This document shows, one piece after another, positions 55,546-64,000 of a stretch of DNA of 64,000 nt. The notes under the pieces were generated by a model that was not told where the DNA came from, searched no databases, and was given only the letters and a program-made list of their open reading frames with translations. Origin of the DNA: Streptomyces xanthii (GTDB lineage: Bacteria > Actinomycetota > Actinomycetes > Streptomycetales > Streptomycetaceae); contig NZ_CP061281.1 of assembly GCF_014621695.1 (NCBI RefSeq), positions 2,418,001-2,482,000 on the forward strand, in the 5' to 3' direction. Numbering within the stretch: position 1 is the first letter of the stretch; each line of letters begins with the position of its first letter. Made by a program: the position numbers and the translations under genes.

Positions 55546-56193
55546 TCAATTCGCCACCTCGAGATCGGGTACCACCTTGCGCAACTCGTCGGCGGTCAGC
55601 GCGCCCTCGCGCAGCAGGACCGGCACCTTGCCGGTCACGTCGACGATGGAGGAAGGGACGATGCCCGGGGTGGGGCCGCCGTCGAGGTACACGGAGACGG
55701 AGTCGCCGAGCATCTCCTGGGCGGCGTCGCAGTTCTCGGGGGCCGGGTGGCCCGTCAGGTTCGCGGAGGAGACGGCCATGGGGCCGACCTCGGTGAGCAG
55801 CTCGATGGCGACCGGGTGCAGCGGCATGCGCACGGCGACGGTGCCCCGCGTCTCCCCCAGGTCCCACTGCAGGGACGGCTGGTGCTTGGCGACGAGGGTG
55901 AGGGCGCCGGGCCAGAACGCGTCGACGAGCTCCCAGGCCATCTCGGAGAAGTCCGTGACGATGCCGTGCAGGGTGTTCGGGGAGCCGATCAGGACCGGGG
56001 TGGGCATGGTGCGGCCGCGCCCCTTGGCCTCCAGGAGGTCACCGACCGCCTCGGGGGTGAACGCGTCGGCCCCGATGCCGTAGACGGTGTCGGTGGGCAG
56101 CACGACCAGCTCGCCGCGGCGGACGGCGGACGCGGCCTCCCGCAGACCGGTGGCGCGGTCCGTCGCGTCATTGGTGTCGTAACGCCGTGCCAT
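55546..56193 (-). CDS. tsaC: L-threonylcarbamoyladenylate synthase (TsaC/Sua5/YwlC)
   Basis: 215 residues: VVLPTDTVYGIGADAFTPEAVGDLLEAKGRGRTMPTPVLIG, FWPGALTLVAKHQPSL, TVAVRMPLHPVAIELLTEVGPMAVSSANLTGHPAPENCDAAQ (the SxxN substrate loop). It makes the t6A tRNA precursor. In a run of translation genes with prmC and prfA. Confidence 0.95.
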   Translation of the reverse strand: MARRYDTNDATDRATGLREAASAVRRGELVVLPTDTVYGIGADAFTPEAVGDLLEAKGRGRTMPTPVLIGSPNTLHGIVTDFSEMAWELVDAFWPGALTLVAKHQPSLQWDLGETRGTVAVRMPLHPVAIELLTEVGPMAVSSANLTGHPAPENCDAAQEMLGDSVSVYLDGGPTPGIVPSSIVDVTGKVPVLLREGALTADELRKVVPDLEVAN

Positions 56194-56240
56194 CTAGCGG
56201 GCCTCCTGCTCAAGTGCCTGTACGGAAGTGGGGTCGGTGC

Positions 56241-57122
56241 TCACGGCATCGCCTTGCGGGCGGTCGCGAAGCGGGGCCGGTTGTTGAGGTCCGGGTGGTC
56301 GGCGGCGTCGGCCCAGCCGCGCTCCTCGGTGAAGATCCACGGGACCTGGCCGCCCTGGGTGTCGGCGTGCTCGATGACGACGACACCGCCGGGGCGCAGC
56401 AGCCGGTGGGCGGTGCGCTCGATGCCGCGGATCAGGTCGAGCCCGTCCTCGCCGGAGAACAGCGCCATGTCGGGGTCGTGGTCGCGGGCCTCCGGGGCCA
56501 CGTACTCCCATTCGGTGAGCGGGATGTACGGCGGGTTGGAGATCACCAGGTCGACCTGGCCGTCGAGGTCGGGGAAGGCGTCCAGGGCGTCGCCCTGGCG
56601 CAGGTCGACCCGGGAGCCCTCGACGTTCCTGCGGGTCCACTTGAGGGCGTCCTCGGACAGCTCCACGGCGTGGACGCGCGAGCGCGGCACCTCCTGGGCC
56701 AGGGCGAGCGCGATGGCGCCGGACCCGGTGCACAGGTCGACGATGAGCGGCTCGACGACGTCCATGGCGCGTACGGCGTCTATGGCCCAGCCGACGACCG
56801 ACTCGGTCTCGGGGCGGGGCACGAAGACGCCGGGTCCGACCTGCAGCTCCAGGTAGCGGAAGTAGGCGAGCCCGGTGATGTGCTGGAGCGGCTCGCGCGC
56901 CTCACGGCGTGCGGTGACCTCCCAGTACCGGGCGTCGAAGTCCGCGTCCTTGACGGTGTGCAGCTCGCCCCGCTTGACGCCGTGCACGAAGGCCGCGAGC
57001 TCCTCCGCGTCGTTGCGCGGCGAGGGCACGCCAGCGTCGGCCAGCCGCTGGGTGGCCTGGGCCACTTCCGCGAGCAGCACGCTGCGGGGGTTTGGGGGTC
57101 GCTCCCCAAATGGGTGCGGCAC
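56241..57122 (-). CDS. prmC: Peptide chain release factor N5-glutamine methyltransferase
   Basis: 293 residues; SAM-binding VDLCTGSGAIALALAQEVP and catalytic NPPY in LVISNPPYIPLTEWEYV. It methylates the Gln of the GGQ motif of release factors, and prfA is encoded 39 bp upstream. GTG at 57122 is preferred because GGAGG lies six bases upstream; GTG at 57080 (VLLAEVAQATQRL) matches homologue N-termini and is an alternative. Confidence 0.93.
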   Translation of the reverse strand: MPHPFGERPPNPRSVLLAEVAQATQRLADAGVPSPRNDAEELAAFVHGVKRGELHTVKDADFDARYWEVTARREAREPLQHITGLAYFRYLELQVGPGVFVPRPETESVVGWAIDAVRAMDVVEPLIVDLCTGSGAIALALAQEVPRSRVHAVELSEDALKWTRRNVEGSRVDLRQGDALDAFPDLDGQVDLVISNPPYIPLTEWEYVAPEARDHDPDMALFSGEDGLDLIRGIERTAHRLLRPGGVVVIEHADTQGGQVPWIFTEERGWADAADHPDLNNRPRFATARKAMP

Positions 57123-57160
57123 GCTGGTCCTCCGGGGCTGAGCTGTGGGCGTACGGGTGG

Positions 57161-58237
57161 TTACGCGGCGGCGAGCTTCGCGGCCGAGTCCGCGTCGACG
57201 CACGCCTGGATCACGGCGTCGAGCTCACCGTCGAGCACCTGGTCCAAGTTGTACGCCTTGAATCCGACGCGGTGGTCCGAGATGCGGTTCTCCGGGAAGT
57301 TGTACGTACGGATCTTCTCGGAGCGGTCGACCGTTCGAACCTGGCTGCGGCGCTGGTCCGCGGCCTCGGCCTCGGCCTTCTCCTGGGCCGCGGCGAGGAG
57401 CCTGGAGCGCAGGATACGCATCGCCTGCTCCTTGTTCTGCAGCTGGCTCTTCTCGTTCTGGCAGGAGGCCACGACGCCGGTGGGGAGGTGCGTGATGCGG
57501 ACGGCGGAGTCCGTCGTGTTGACGGACTGGCCGCCGGGGCCGGAGGAGCGGTAGACGTCGATGCGCAGGTCGTTCATGTTGATCTCGACGTCGACCTCCT
57601 CGGCCTCGGGCGTGACGAGGACGCCGGCGGCGGAGGTGTGGATGCGGCCCTGCGACTCGGTCGCGGGCACGCGCTGGACGCGGTGGACGCCGCCCTCGTA
57701 CTTGAGGCGGGCCCAGACGCCCTGGCCGGGCTCGGTCGCGCCGTTGCCGCCCTTGGTCTTCACGGCGACCTGGACGTCCTTGTAGCCGCCCAGCTCGGAC
57801 TCGGTGGAGTCGATGATCTCGGTCTTCCAGCCGACGCGCTCCGCGTAGCGCAGGTACATGCGCAGGAGGTCCCCGGCGAACAGGGCGGACTCGTCGCCGC
57901 CGGCGCCGGCCTTGATCTCGAGGATCACGTCCTTGTCGTCGGACGGGTCGCGGGGCACCAGGAGGAGCCGCAGCTTCTCCGTGAGCTCCTCGCGCGACTT
58001 CTCGAGCTCCTTGACCTCGGCCGCGAAGTCCGGGTCGTCGGCGGCCAGTTCACGGGCCGTCTCGATGTCGTCGCCGGTCTGCTTCCAGGAGCGGTAGGTC
58101 GCGACGATCGGGGTGAGCTCGGCGTAGCGCTTGTTGAGCTTGCGCGCGTTGGCCTGGTCGGCGTGCACCGACGGGTCCGCGAGCTTCTTCTCCAGATCGG
58201 CGTGCTCACCGATCAGGTCCTCGACGGCCTCGAACAT
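57161..58237 (-). CDS. prfA: Peptide chain release factor 1
   Basis: 358 residues. Stop-codon recognition tripeptide PAT (191-193) and the catalytic GGQ (235-237, [10 protein letters not shown]). It releases peptides at UAA and UAG. ATG at 58237. Confidence 0.97.
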   Translation of the reverse strand: MFEAVEDLIGEHADLEKKLADPSVHADQANARKLNKRYAELTPIVATYRSWKQTGDDIETARELAADDPDFAAEVKELEKSREELTEKLRLLLVPRDPSDDKDVILEIKAGAGGDESALFAGDLLRMYLRYAERVGWKTEIIDSTESELGGYKDVQVAVKTKGGNGATEPGQGVWARLKYEGGVHRVQRVPATESQGRIHTSAAGVLVTPEAEEVDVEINMNDLRIDVYRSSGPGGQSVNTTDSAVRITHLPTGVVASCQNEKSQLQNKEQAMRILRSRLLAAAQEKAEAEAADQRRSQVRTVDRSEKIRTYNFPENRISDHRVGFKAYNLDQVLDGELDAVIQACVDADSAAKLAAA

Positions 58238-58285
58238 CTCCGGCTCCTGCTTGTACGGGGGTCAAAAAAGGGGCTGCACCGCAAA

Positions 58286-58331
58286 GCGCCGGTCCCGGTG
58301 CCCCCACGACAGGGGCACCGGAGACCGGCGC
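58286..58331 (-). terminator. Terminator of rpmE
   Basis: GCGCCGGTCCCGGTGCCCC and GGGGCACCGGAGACCGGCGC pair with one bulge, ten bp after the rpmE stop; a T6 run follows at 58264-58269 on the transcribed strand. Confidence 0.85.
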
Positions 58332-58341
58332 TCGAGCCTCG

Positions 58342-58563
58342 CTACTTCTTGGCAGCGGCAGCCTTGCCGAAGCGGGCCTCGAAGCGGGCCACGCGGCCAC
58401 CGGTGTCGAGGATCTTCTGCTTGCCCGTGTAGAACGGGTGGCACTCGGAGCAGACCTCGGCACGGACGGTGCCGGACTGGATGGTGCTACGGGTGGTGAA
58501 CGACGCGCCACAGGTGCAGCTGACCTGCGTCTCGACGTACTCGGGGTGGATGTCGCGCTTCAA
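58342..58563 (-). CDS. rpmE: Ribosomal protein L31 (zinc-binding C+ form)
   Basis: 73 residues: [29 protein letters not shown] and [31 protein letters not shown]. The CxC and CxxC pairs (16, 18, 37, 40) bind zinc, so this is the zinc-containing form rather than the Zur-induced C- paralogue. TTG start with AGGAGA upstream. Confidence 0.96.
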   Translation of the reverse strand: MKRDIHPEYVETQVSCTCGASFTTRSTIQSGTVRAEVCSECHPFYTGKQKILDTGGRVARFEARFGKAAAAKK

Positions 58564-58731
58564 GGTGTCTCCTAGGTTCGGGAGGGCGCCGGGTCGCTGA
58601 CGCGGGATGCGGGAGCGTGAACCGGGGCCGACGTACCAGTCTGCCAGGACTGGCCGCATCCCCCAAAACCGGGGTGAGGCCGCAACTATTCCCGCACCCT
58701 CCCCAGGGGCCCCTCGGGGCCGCACCTACGG

Positions 58732-59832
58732 CTACTTCACGACGCCGTCGGCGGTGCCGGTGGCGGTGTCCTCCGTCGCGCTCGCCGGCACCGGGCGGTC
58801 GGCCTTGAGGGCCTTCCAGACCAGGTCGGACTTGTCCTTGTCGACCAGGACGCGGTTGGCGTCGGCGGGGTCGTACTGCACCGGCATGGTGACCATGTGC
58901 ATCGCGTTCGACCCGAGGCCCTTGAGCCCGTTCGCGAACGCGGTGAGCTCGGGCACGGAGCCGAGGTCCGAGTCGGTGGTCACCGTCTTGGTGGCGGTGT
59001 CGGCGAGGTCGTAGAGCTTCTTGGGGTTGGTGAAGACGCCGACCTGCTTGACCTGGTCCATCAGGGCCTTCATGAACGCCTGCTGGAGCTGGATGCGGCC
59101 GAGGTCGCTGCCGTCGCCGACGCCGTGCCGGGTGCGGACCAGGCCGAGGGACTGCTGCCCGGTCAGCCGGTGGGTGCCCGCGCCGAGCTTCAGGTGGCTG
59201 TCGGGGTCGTCGATGGGCTTGCTGGTGGTGACCTCGACGCCGCCGAGGTCGTCGATGAGCCGCTGGAAGCCGCTGAAGTCGACCTCGATGTAGTGGTCCA
59301 TGCGGATGCCGCTGATCGACTCCACGGTCTTCACCGCGCAGGCGGCGCCGCCCGTGGAGTAGGCGGAGTTGAACATGACCTGGGAGGCGGCCGGGTGCGC
59401 GGCGCCGTCGGCGTCCGTGCACTCCGGCCGGTCTATCAGGGTGTCGCGGGGTATGGAGACGACGCTGGCCTTCTTGTGCCCCTTGTAGAGGTGGACGACC
59501 ATCGCGGTGTCCGAGCGGGCCGAGCCGTCGTCGGTGCCGCCGCCGGCCTTCTTGTTGGCGCCCGCCCGGCTGTCGGAGCCGAGGACGAGGATGTCCTGCG
59601 AGCCGTTGTCGACGTCGTCGGGGCGGTCGGTGCCGAGCGCCGCGTTGATGTCGACGCTCTTCAGGTTGCCGTTGAGCTTGAAGTAGACGTAGCCGAGACC
59701 GGTGCCACCGAGGACGACGACTCCCGCGGCGCTCCACGCCACGACGCGCAGGGCCTTGCCCCGCGTGCTGCGCGGCTTGCGGCGGCGCCCCTTGGCGCGA
59801 TGGCGCCCGGGCTTGCTGTCGATCTCCGGCAT
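58732..59832 (-). CDS. LytR-CpsA-Psr (LCP) family ligase
   Basis: 366 residues. Short basic N-terminus, one membrane helix (VVAWSAAGVVVLGGTGLGYVYF, about 30-51), then the LCP domain: ILVLGSDSRAG, SDTAMVVHL, SIPRDTLI, HYIEVDFSGFQRLIDDLGGV, GTHRLTGQQSLGLVRTRHGVGDGSDLGRIQLQQAFMKAL (conserved Arg/Asp residues for pyrophosphate). It attaches teichoic-acid-like or galactan polymers to peptidoglycan. GAGGAG before ATG. Confidence 0.94.
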   Translation of the reverse strand: MPEIDSKPGRHRAKGRRRKPRSTRGKALRVVAWSAAGVVVLGGTGLGYVYFKLNGNLKSVDINAALGTDRPDDVDNGSQDILVLGSDSRAGANKKAGGGTDDGSARSDTAMVVHLYKGHKKASVVSIPRDTLIDRPECTDADGAAHPAASQVMFNSAYSTGGAACAVKTVESISGIRMDHYIEVDFSGFQRLIDDLGGVEVTTSKPIDDPDSHLKLGAGTHRLTGQQSLGLVRTRHGVGDGSDLGRIQLQQAFMKALMDQVKQVGVFTNPKKLYDLADTATKTVTTDSDLGSVPELTAFANGLKGLGSNAMHMVTMPVQYDPADANRVLVDKDKSDLVWKALKADRPVPASATEDTATGTADGVVK

Positions 59833-60078
59833 ATCTCCTCGCTGGGCTCAGTCTGTTCACTCGTTGTGACGGCGGACCGCCCTGAAGGGTTGCACAGCGA
59901 TCTGTGGCCGACTTGTGCGCATCTGCGTACGGAACGTAAAGGGCACCTCGGGTCGACCCACTCTGACCTGCGCTTTTACGGCGGAGTGGCTGATGCTTCA
60001 CAGAGGGCGCGCATCCTTACACATGTGGTGAAGGTCTCCGGAGAGGTCCGTTGAGGGGCGCGCGGCCGGGCAGCGGAA
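59833..60078. other. Intergenic region upstream of the LCP gene, no gene seen
   Basis: About 245 bp between the LCP start and the rho terminator. It should hold the LCP promoter, but no hexamer pair stands out. Confidence 0.4.
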
Positions 60079-60120
60079 AGGGCTGAGCCCCGCCGCGCGA
60101 TCGCGGCGGGGCTCAGCCCT
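60079..60120 (-). terminator. Strong terminator of rho
   Basis: AGGGCTGAGCCCCGCCGCG and CGCGGCGGGGCTCAGCCCT form a perfect 19-bp stem with a four-base loop, 15 bp past the rho stop. Confidence 0.92.
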
Positions 60121-60135
60121 GTGTGCGGTTCCGGG

Positions 60136-62124
60136 TCAGTCGTTGCCGTTGCCCGGGGCCGGCGTCGTCTTCTGGATCTGCAGCAGGAACTCCGCGTTGG
60201 ACTTCGTCTGCTTCATCTTGTCCAGGAGGAGCTCGATCGCCTGCTGCGAGTCGAGCGCGTGCAGCACCCGGCGCAGCTTCCAGACGACAGCGAGCTCGTC
60301 GCTGCCGAGCAGGATCTCTTCCTTACGGGTACCGGACGCGTCGACGTCCACCGCCGGGAAGATGCGCTTGTCGGCGAGCTTGCGATCGAGCTTGAGCTCC
60401 ATGTTGCCGGTGCCCTTGAACTCCTCGAAGATCACCTCGTCCATGCGGGACCCGGTGTCCACCAGCGCGGTGGCGAGGATGGTCAGCGAGCCGCCGTCCT
60501 CGATGTTGCGGGCCGCACCGAAGAAGCGCTTCGGCGGGTACAGGGCGGTCGAGTCGACACCACCGGACAGGATGCGGCCGGAGGCCGGGGCGGCGAGGTT
60601 GTACGCACGGCCCAGACGCGTGATCGAGTCGAGCAGCACGACGACGTCGTGACCCAGCTCCACCAGACGCTTGGCGCGCTCGATGGCGAGCTCGGCGACC
60701 GTGGTGTGGTCCTCGGCCGGACGGTCGAAGGTCGAGGAGATGACCTCGCCCTTGACCGACCGCTGCATGTCGGTGACCTCTTCCGGACGCTCGTCGACCA
60801 GGACGACCATCAGGTGGCACTCGGGGTTGTTGTGCGTGATCGCGTTGGCGACGGCCTGCATGATCATGGTCTTGCCGGTCTTCGGCGGGGCCACGATCAG
60901 ACCGCGCTGGCCCTTGCCGATCGGCGACACGAGGTCGATGATCCGCGTGGTCAGCACGCCCGGGTCGGTCTCCAGGCGGAGCCGGTCCTGCGGGTAGAGG
61001 GGCGTCAGCTTGTTGAACTCCGGTCGCCCGCGGCCGGATTCGGGCGCCATGCCGTTGACGGAGTCGAGGCGGACCAGCGCGTTGAACTTCTCGCGGCGCT
61101 CGCCGTCCTTCGGCTGGCGCACGGCGCCGGTGACGTGGTCACCCTTGCGCAGACCGTTCTTGCGGACCTGGGCGAGGGAGACGTACACGTCGTTGGGACC
61201 GGGCAGGTAGCCGGAGGTCCGGATGAACGCGTAGTTGTCGAGGATGTCGAGGATGCCCGCGACGGGGATCAGCACGTCGTCGTCGGACACCTGCGGCTCG
61301 GCGCCGAACTCGTCGCGGCCGCGACGGCCACGGCGGTCGCGGTAACGGCCGCGGCGACCACGGCGGCCACCCTCGAAGTCGTCGTCGTCCTGCGGGCCGT
61401 TGTCGCGGCCACCACGGCCGCCGCCCTGCTGCTGCTGACGGCCGCCCTGGTCCTTGTTGCCCTGGTCGTCGCCCTTGCCGCCACGGCGGTCGCGGTCACG
61501 GCCGCCCCGCTCGCCCCGGTCCCGGCGGTCGCGGCGCTCGCGACGGCCCTCACCCGCGGCGTTGTCCTGGCCGGCGTCGCCCTTGGACTCGGTCTTGGTG
61601 TCGCCCTCGGCGGCGGCCTCGGGGCTGCCCGCCTCGGCGGTGGCGCGGCGGCGCCCGCGGCGCTCACCGGCCGGCTGCTCGTCGCCCGCGCCCTGGCCCG
61701 GGATGTCGATCTGCTGCTGGGCGGCGGCCTTCTTGGCCTTGCTGTCGCCGGCCTCGGCCTTCTCCGCCTTGGCGTCGGCCTTCGCGGAACCGGTGTCGGC
61801 CGCGGCGTCGTCGCCGGTACGGGCCTTGGAGGTGGCGCGGCGCTTCGGCTTCGTCTCGGTGGCGTCGGCGCTCTTCGCGGGGGCGGAACCTCCCGCCTGC
61901 GCCTCCTTGATGACCTCGATCAACTGGCTCTTGCGCATCCGCGCGGTGCCCCTGATGCCGAGGCCCGAGGCGACCTGCTGCAGCTCGGCCAGCACCATGC
62001 CCTCGAGGCCGGTGCCGCGGCGCCGCCGGGAGGCGGGCGCGGCAGAGGCGTCCGCAGAGGACGCGGCGGGCGCGGCAGCGGAGCTGTCGGCAGTCACGCC
62101 CATCAGATCGGTGGTGTCGCTCAC
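60136..62124 (-). CDS. rho: Transcription termination factor Rho with long basic/acidic N-terminal insertion
   Basis: 662 residues, compared with ~420 in E. coli. The N-terminal SAP-like domain ([40 protein letters not shown]) is followed by a low-complexity insertion at about 80-275, rich in Arg, Gly, Asp and Glu ([33 protein letters not shown]). Then come the cold-shock RNA-binding domain and the RecA-like core with Walker A APPKTGKT (412-419), [17 protein letters not shown] and the R-loop. GTG at 62124 with GGAAGG. Long actinobacterial insertions are known to give Rho extra RNA binding. Confidence 0.97.
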   Translation of the reverse strand: MSDTTDLMGVTADSSAAAPAASSADASAAPASRRRRGTGLEGMVLAELQQVASGLGIRGTARMRKSQLIEVIKEAQAGGSAPAKSADATETKPKRRATSKARTGDDAAADTGSAKADAKAEKAEAGDSKAKKAAAQQQIDIPGQGAGDEQPAGERRGRRRATAEAGSPEAAAEGDTKTESKGDAGQDNAAGEGRRERRDRRDRGERGGRDRDRRGGKGDDQGNKDQGGRQQQQGGGRGGRDNGPQDDDDFEGGRRGRRGRYRDRRGRRGRDEFGAEPQVSDDDVLIPVAGILDILDNYAFIRTSGYLPGPNDVYVSLAQVRKNGLRKGDHVTGAVRQPKDGERREKFNALVRLDSVNGMAPESGRGRPEFNKLTPLYPQDRLRLETDPGVLTTRIIDLVSPIGKGQRGLIVAPPKTGKTMIMQAVANAITHNNPECHLMVVLVDERPEEVTDMQRSVKGEVISSTFDRPAEDHTTVAELAIERAKRLVELGHDVVVLLDSITRLGRAYNLAAPASGRILSGGVDSTALYPPKRFFGAARNIEDGGSLTILATALVDTGSRMDEVIFEEFKGTGNMELKLDRKLADKRIFPAVDVDASGTRKEEILLGSDELAVVWKLRRVLHALDSQQAIELLLDKMKQTKSNAEFLLQIQKTTPAPGNGND

Positions 62125-62309
62125 GAAGGGTCCTTCCCTGGAGCGGACGTCGGCCTGTCTGGCTCGGCGACCGGTTGTGCTGTCCGGCGGTGGTCCTGCC
62201 TGTACGGACCGTGCCGGGGCGGTTGTCCGCCTGAATGGCGGAAGAATTCATTGGTGACAGCGATTCCGGATTCCGCGGGTGCACTGAATTTCTGTGTCAC
62301 GCGGCTCGG

Positions 62310-62441
62310 TCACGCCGGTTCCGGAGCATGCTCTACAGCCGTCAGTGCCACGTCCCGACGTACGAGGACACTGCACGGAACTGCTGGAAAGGCTCCCGGA
62401 AGAATGGTCGTCCCTGACAGGGACACACAGCACCTCGCCAT
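62310..62441 (-). CDS. Possible 43-codon leader frame upstream of rho (MARCCVSLSG...)
   Basis: ATG at 62441 lies about 22 bases past the expected start of a transcript from the TAGTGT element at 62470-62475. The frame contains consecutive Cys codons (MARCC) and spans a GTCCCTGACAGGGAC palindrome (62410-62424), a layout seen in translation-dependent leaders. It may be only an open frame; the rest of 62125-62309 is rho leader. Confidence 0.3.
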   Translation of the reverse strand: MARCCVSLSGTTILPGAFPAVPCSVLVRRDVALTAVEHAPEPA

Positions 62442-62469
62442 GGTGGGGTCGGGTGCAGACTTGAGGTTA

Positions 62470-62475
62470 ACACTA
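62470..62475 (-). promoter_or_regulatory. TAGTGT -10-like element for rho
   Basis: In an AT-rich patch (AATATTTGTTGGATCC) between thrB and rho, about 350 bp upstream of the rho start codon. No consensus -35 at 17 bp. Confidence 0.35.
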
Positions 62476-62528
62476 CCGGATCCAACAAATATTCCCCCTC
62501 TCTCCATCCGGCAACCAAAAGCGTGCGT

Positions 62529-63455
62529 TCAGTCGGGGTTCGAGCCGAGCGGCAGCACGCACGCTCCGCCGGAATCCAGGGCCAGCCGGTTGGCGGCCCA
62601 GCCGTCACCGGCGAGGCGGGCGACCTTGTCGGCCGTCGCGTCCTCCACCAGGGCGATGACCGTGGGTCCGGCCCCGGAGATCATCGCGGGGACGCCGTCC
62701 GCGCGCAGCCGCTCCACGAGGGCCGCGCTCTCCGGCATCGCGGGGGCCCGGTACTCCTGGTGCAGCCGGTCCTCGGTGGCGGGCAGCAGCAGCTCGGGGC
62801 GCCGGGTGAGGGCCTCGACGAGCAGGGCCGCACGGCCCGCGTTGGCGGCAGCGTCCACGTGCGGGACGGTGCGCGGGAGGAGACCGCGGGCGGTCTCGGT
62901 GAGCAGGGGCTTGCCGGGGACGAAGACCACCGGGACGACGGTCGGCGCGGCGTCGAGCCGCACGGCCCGGCCGGTGCCGGCCTCGGTCCAGGCGATGGTG
63001 AATCCGCCGAGCAGGCAGGGCGCCACGTTGTCGGGGTGGCCCTCGATCTCGGTGGCGAGAGCGAGCAGCGCGGCGTCGTCGAGCCGTGTGTCACCGCCTA
63101 TCGTCACGGCGCGGGCGGCGACCACCGCGGCGACGATGGCCGCGGAGGAGGAGCCGAGACCGCGGCCGTGCGGGATGCGGTTGGCGCAGACGATCTCGAG
63201 GCCGCGCGGCTGTCCGCCGAGGGCGTCGAATGCGGTGCGCAGGGCCCGTACGAGCAGGTGCGACTCGTCGCGCGGCAGGGTCTCGGAGCCCTCACCCGCG
63301 ATGTCGATGTTCAGCCCGGAGTCGGCGACCCTGACGACCACGTCGTCGTAGAGCCCCAGCGCGAGGCCGAGGGAGTCGAATCCCGGACCGAGGTTGGCGC
63401 TGGTGGCGGGGACGCGCACCCTGACGGCGGCGGCGCGGAACGCGGGACCGGCCAT
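62529..63455 (-). CDS. thrB: Homoserine kinase
   Basis: 308 residues of the GHMP kinase family: VPATSANLGPGFDSLGLALGLYDDVVV, phosphate-binding ANRIPHGRGLGSSSAAIVAAV, and AMISGAGPTVIAL near the C-terminus. It phosphorylates homoserine for threonine synthesis; the threonine synthase gene lies immediately upstream on the same strand. Confidence 0.96.
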   Translation of the reverse strand: MAGPAFRAAAVRVRVPATSANLGPGFDSLGLALGLYDDVVVRVADSGLNIDIAGEGSETLPRDESHLLVRALRTAFDALGGQPRGLEIVCANRIPHGRGLGSSSAAIVAAVVAARAVTIGGDTRLDDAALLALATEIEGHPDNVAPCLLGGFTIAWTEAGTGRAVRLDAAPTVVPVVFVPGKPLLTETARGLLPRTVPHVDAAANAGRAALLVEALTRRPELLLPATEDRLHQEYRAPAMPESAALVERLRADGVPAMISGAGPTVIALVEDATADKVARLAGDGWAANRLALDSGGACVLPLGSNPD

Positions 63456-63689
63456 CGTTAGATGACTCTCCTTGAGCTGCGGGACGTTCGGGAACTACCC
63501 GAGACTTCCGATGTCTGGTGAGGGAGTACGTCACAACCCGGGCCGCGTACGAGGCAACGGCGGCAGCACCACGGCACGTGCGGTGGGCGGGTTCTGTACA
63601 GCCTATCGAAGGAAGGATCTGTGGCGACATAGGGCGCACAGGAGGCGCACGATGCGTGTCGTAAGCCCCCTGTGCACCCCCTGTGCCGA

Positions 63690-63722
63690 TACGCCCAGTT
63701 GACGTGAAGTCAGCTGGGCGTA
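63690..63722 (-). terminator. Hairpin after thrC
   Basis: TACGCCCAG and CTGGGCGTA outer arms with TGAC/GTCA inside (one mismatch overall), 20 bp past the thrC stop. The rest of 63456-63689 shows no gene. Confidence 0.7.
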
Positions 63723-63742
63723 AAGACGTAGGACCTGCGGTG

Positions 63743-64000
63743 TCAGACGAGGCCGAGGCGCTCGGCGGCCGTGGCGGCGTCGACCGGGACGGTGACCGGC
63801 TGCGGGGCGCCGGCGACGGCCCAGTCCGGGTCCTTCAGGCCGTTGCCCGTGACGGTGCAGACGATCTTCTGGCCGGGGTCGACCAGGCCCTGCTCGGCCG
63901 CCTTCAGCAGACCGGCGACGGACGCGGCGGACGCGGGCTCGACGAAGACACCCTCCTGGGACGCCAACAGCTTGTAGGCGCGCAGGATCTCACGGTCCGT
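63743..64000 (-). CDS. thrC: Threonine synthase, C-terminal part (runs off the window edge)
   Basis: The last 85 codons: [34 protein letters not shown], then [20 protein letters not shown] and the C-terminus AERLGLV. These are the conserved end of the PLP-dependent threonine synthase ([12 protein letters not shown] and TGNGLKDP). It precedes thrB, as usual in actinobacteria. Confidence 0.95.
   Translation of the reverse strand, partial: TDREILRAYKLLASQEGVFVEPASAASVAGLLKAAEQGLVDPGQKIVCTVTGNGLKDPDWAVAGAPQPVTVPVDAATAAERLGLV

Overview
The window is chromosomal DNA from a Streptomyces or very close relative. The evidence is a very high G+C content with strong third-position bias, Shine-Dalgarno and leaderless starts typical of the genus, and genes known from Streptomyces biology: cslA-glxA, scy, filP, an SCO5389-type protein, nucS/endoMS, a chiC-type chitinase and the atpIBEFHAGDC operon. 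I saw no tRNA, rRNA, CRISPR array, prophage or complete insertion sequence.

Layout: (1) 1-2.5 kb holds the start of an MFS exporter divergent from an ArsR-like regulator, then a GH6 lipoprotein. (2) 2.5-6.2 kb is glxA and cslA, the tip glucan synthesis pair, convergent with the GH6 gene. (3) 6.4-9.3 kb has a thiamine-binding MTH1187-type protein and a DUF3817 membrane protein, divergent from three consecutive AIM24-family genes. (4) 9.4-12.8 kb carries a MarR regulator and an OmpR-type two-component system divergent from an acidic PepSY protein, with a palindromic and phased-repeat operator candidate between them. (5) 12.9-15.7 kb encodes MeaB, a thiolase and methylmalonyl-CoA epimerase. (6) 16-21 kb encodes the coiled-coil tip proteins Scy and FilP. 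(7) 21.1-27.2 kb has two paralogous ABC export cassettes flanking a Kir-channel-like protein and a protein of unknown function. (8) 27.2-34.6 kb has a zinc-site protein, a flavin-dependent oxidoreductase, the SCO5389-family protein, NucS, a large P-loop membrane protein, a STAS protein and 3-hydroxybutyryl-CoA dehydrogenase. (9) 34.8-43.2 kb has a TetR-controlled ABC exporter, a PduO-type cobalamin adenosyltransferase, a small mobile-element remnant, a NarL-type two-component system, a chitinase with a classical chi promoter and a DUF2550 protein. (10) 43.4-51.1 kb is the ATP synthase operon on the minus strand. (11) 51.5-64 kb is a run of minus-strand housekeeping genes: WecA/MraY-like transferase, glyA, an LMW-phosphatase-like protein, tsaC, prmC, prfA, rpmE, an LCP ligase, rho, thrB and the end of thrC.

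How the genes fit together: cslA, glxA and the GH6 gene make and trim a beta-glucan at the hyphal tip, and scy-filP, about 10 kb away, organise the same tip. MeaB, the epimerase and the adenosyltransferase all serve the B12-dependent methylmalonyl-CoA mutase branch. The atp genes, translation-termination genes and threonine genes are core functions. From memory of Streptomyces coelicolor gene numbers, most of the window is collinear with about SCO5355-SCO5405, while cslA-glxA (SCO2836-SCO2837 there) sits elsewhere, so a rearrangement is likely between about 6 and 12 kb.

The most unusual items are: a Kir-like channel protein whose selectivity filter reads CVGTD; an LMW-phosphatase homologue with Ser in place of the catalytic Cys; a 174-bp hairpin element flanked by TA that provides the stop codons of both neighbouring genes; a leaderless mini-ORF overlapping the start of the atp operon; and the operator-like DNA between the PepSY gene and its two-component system.
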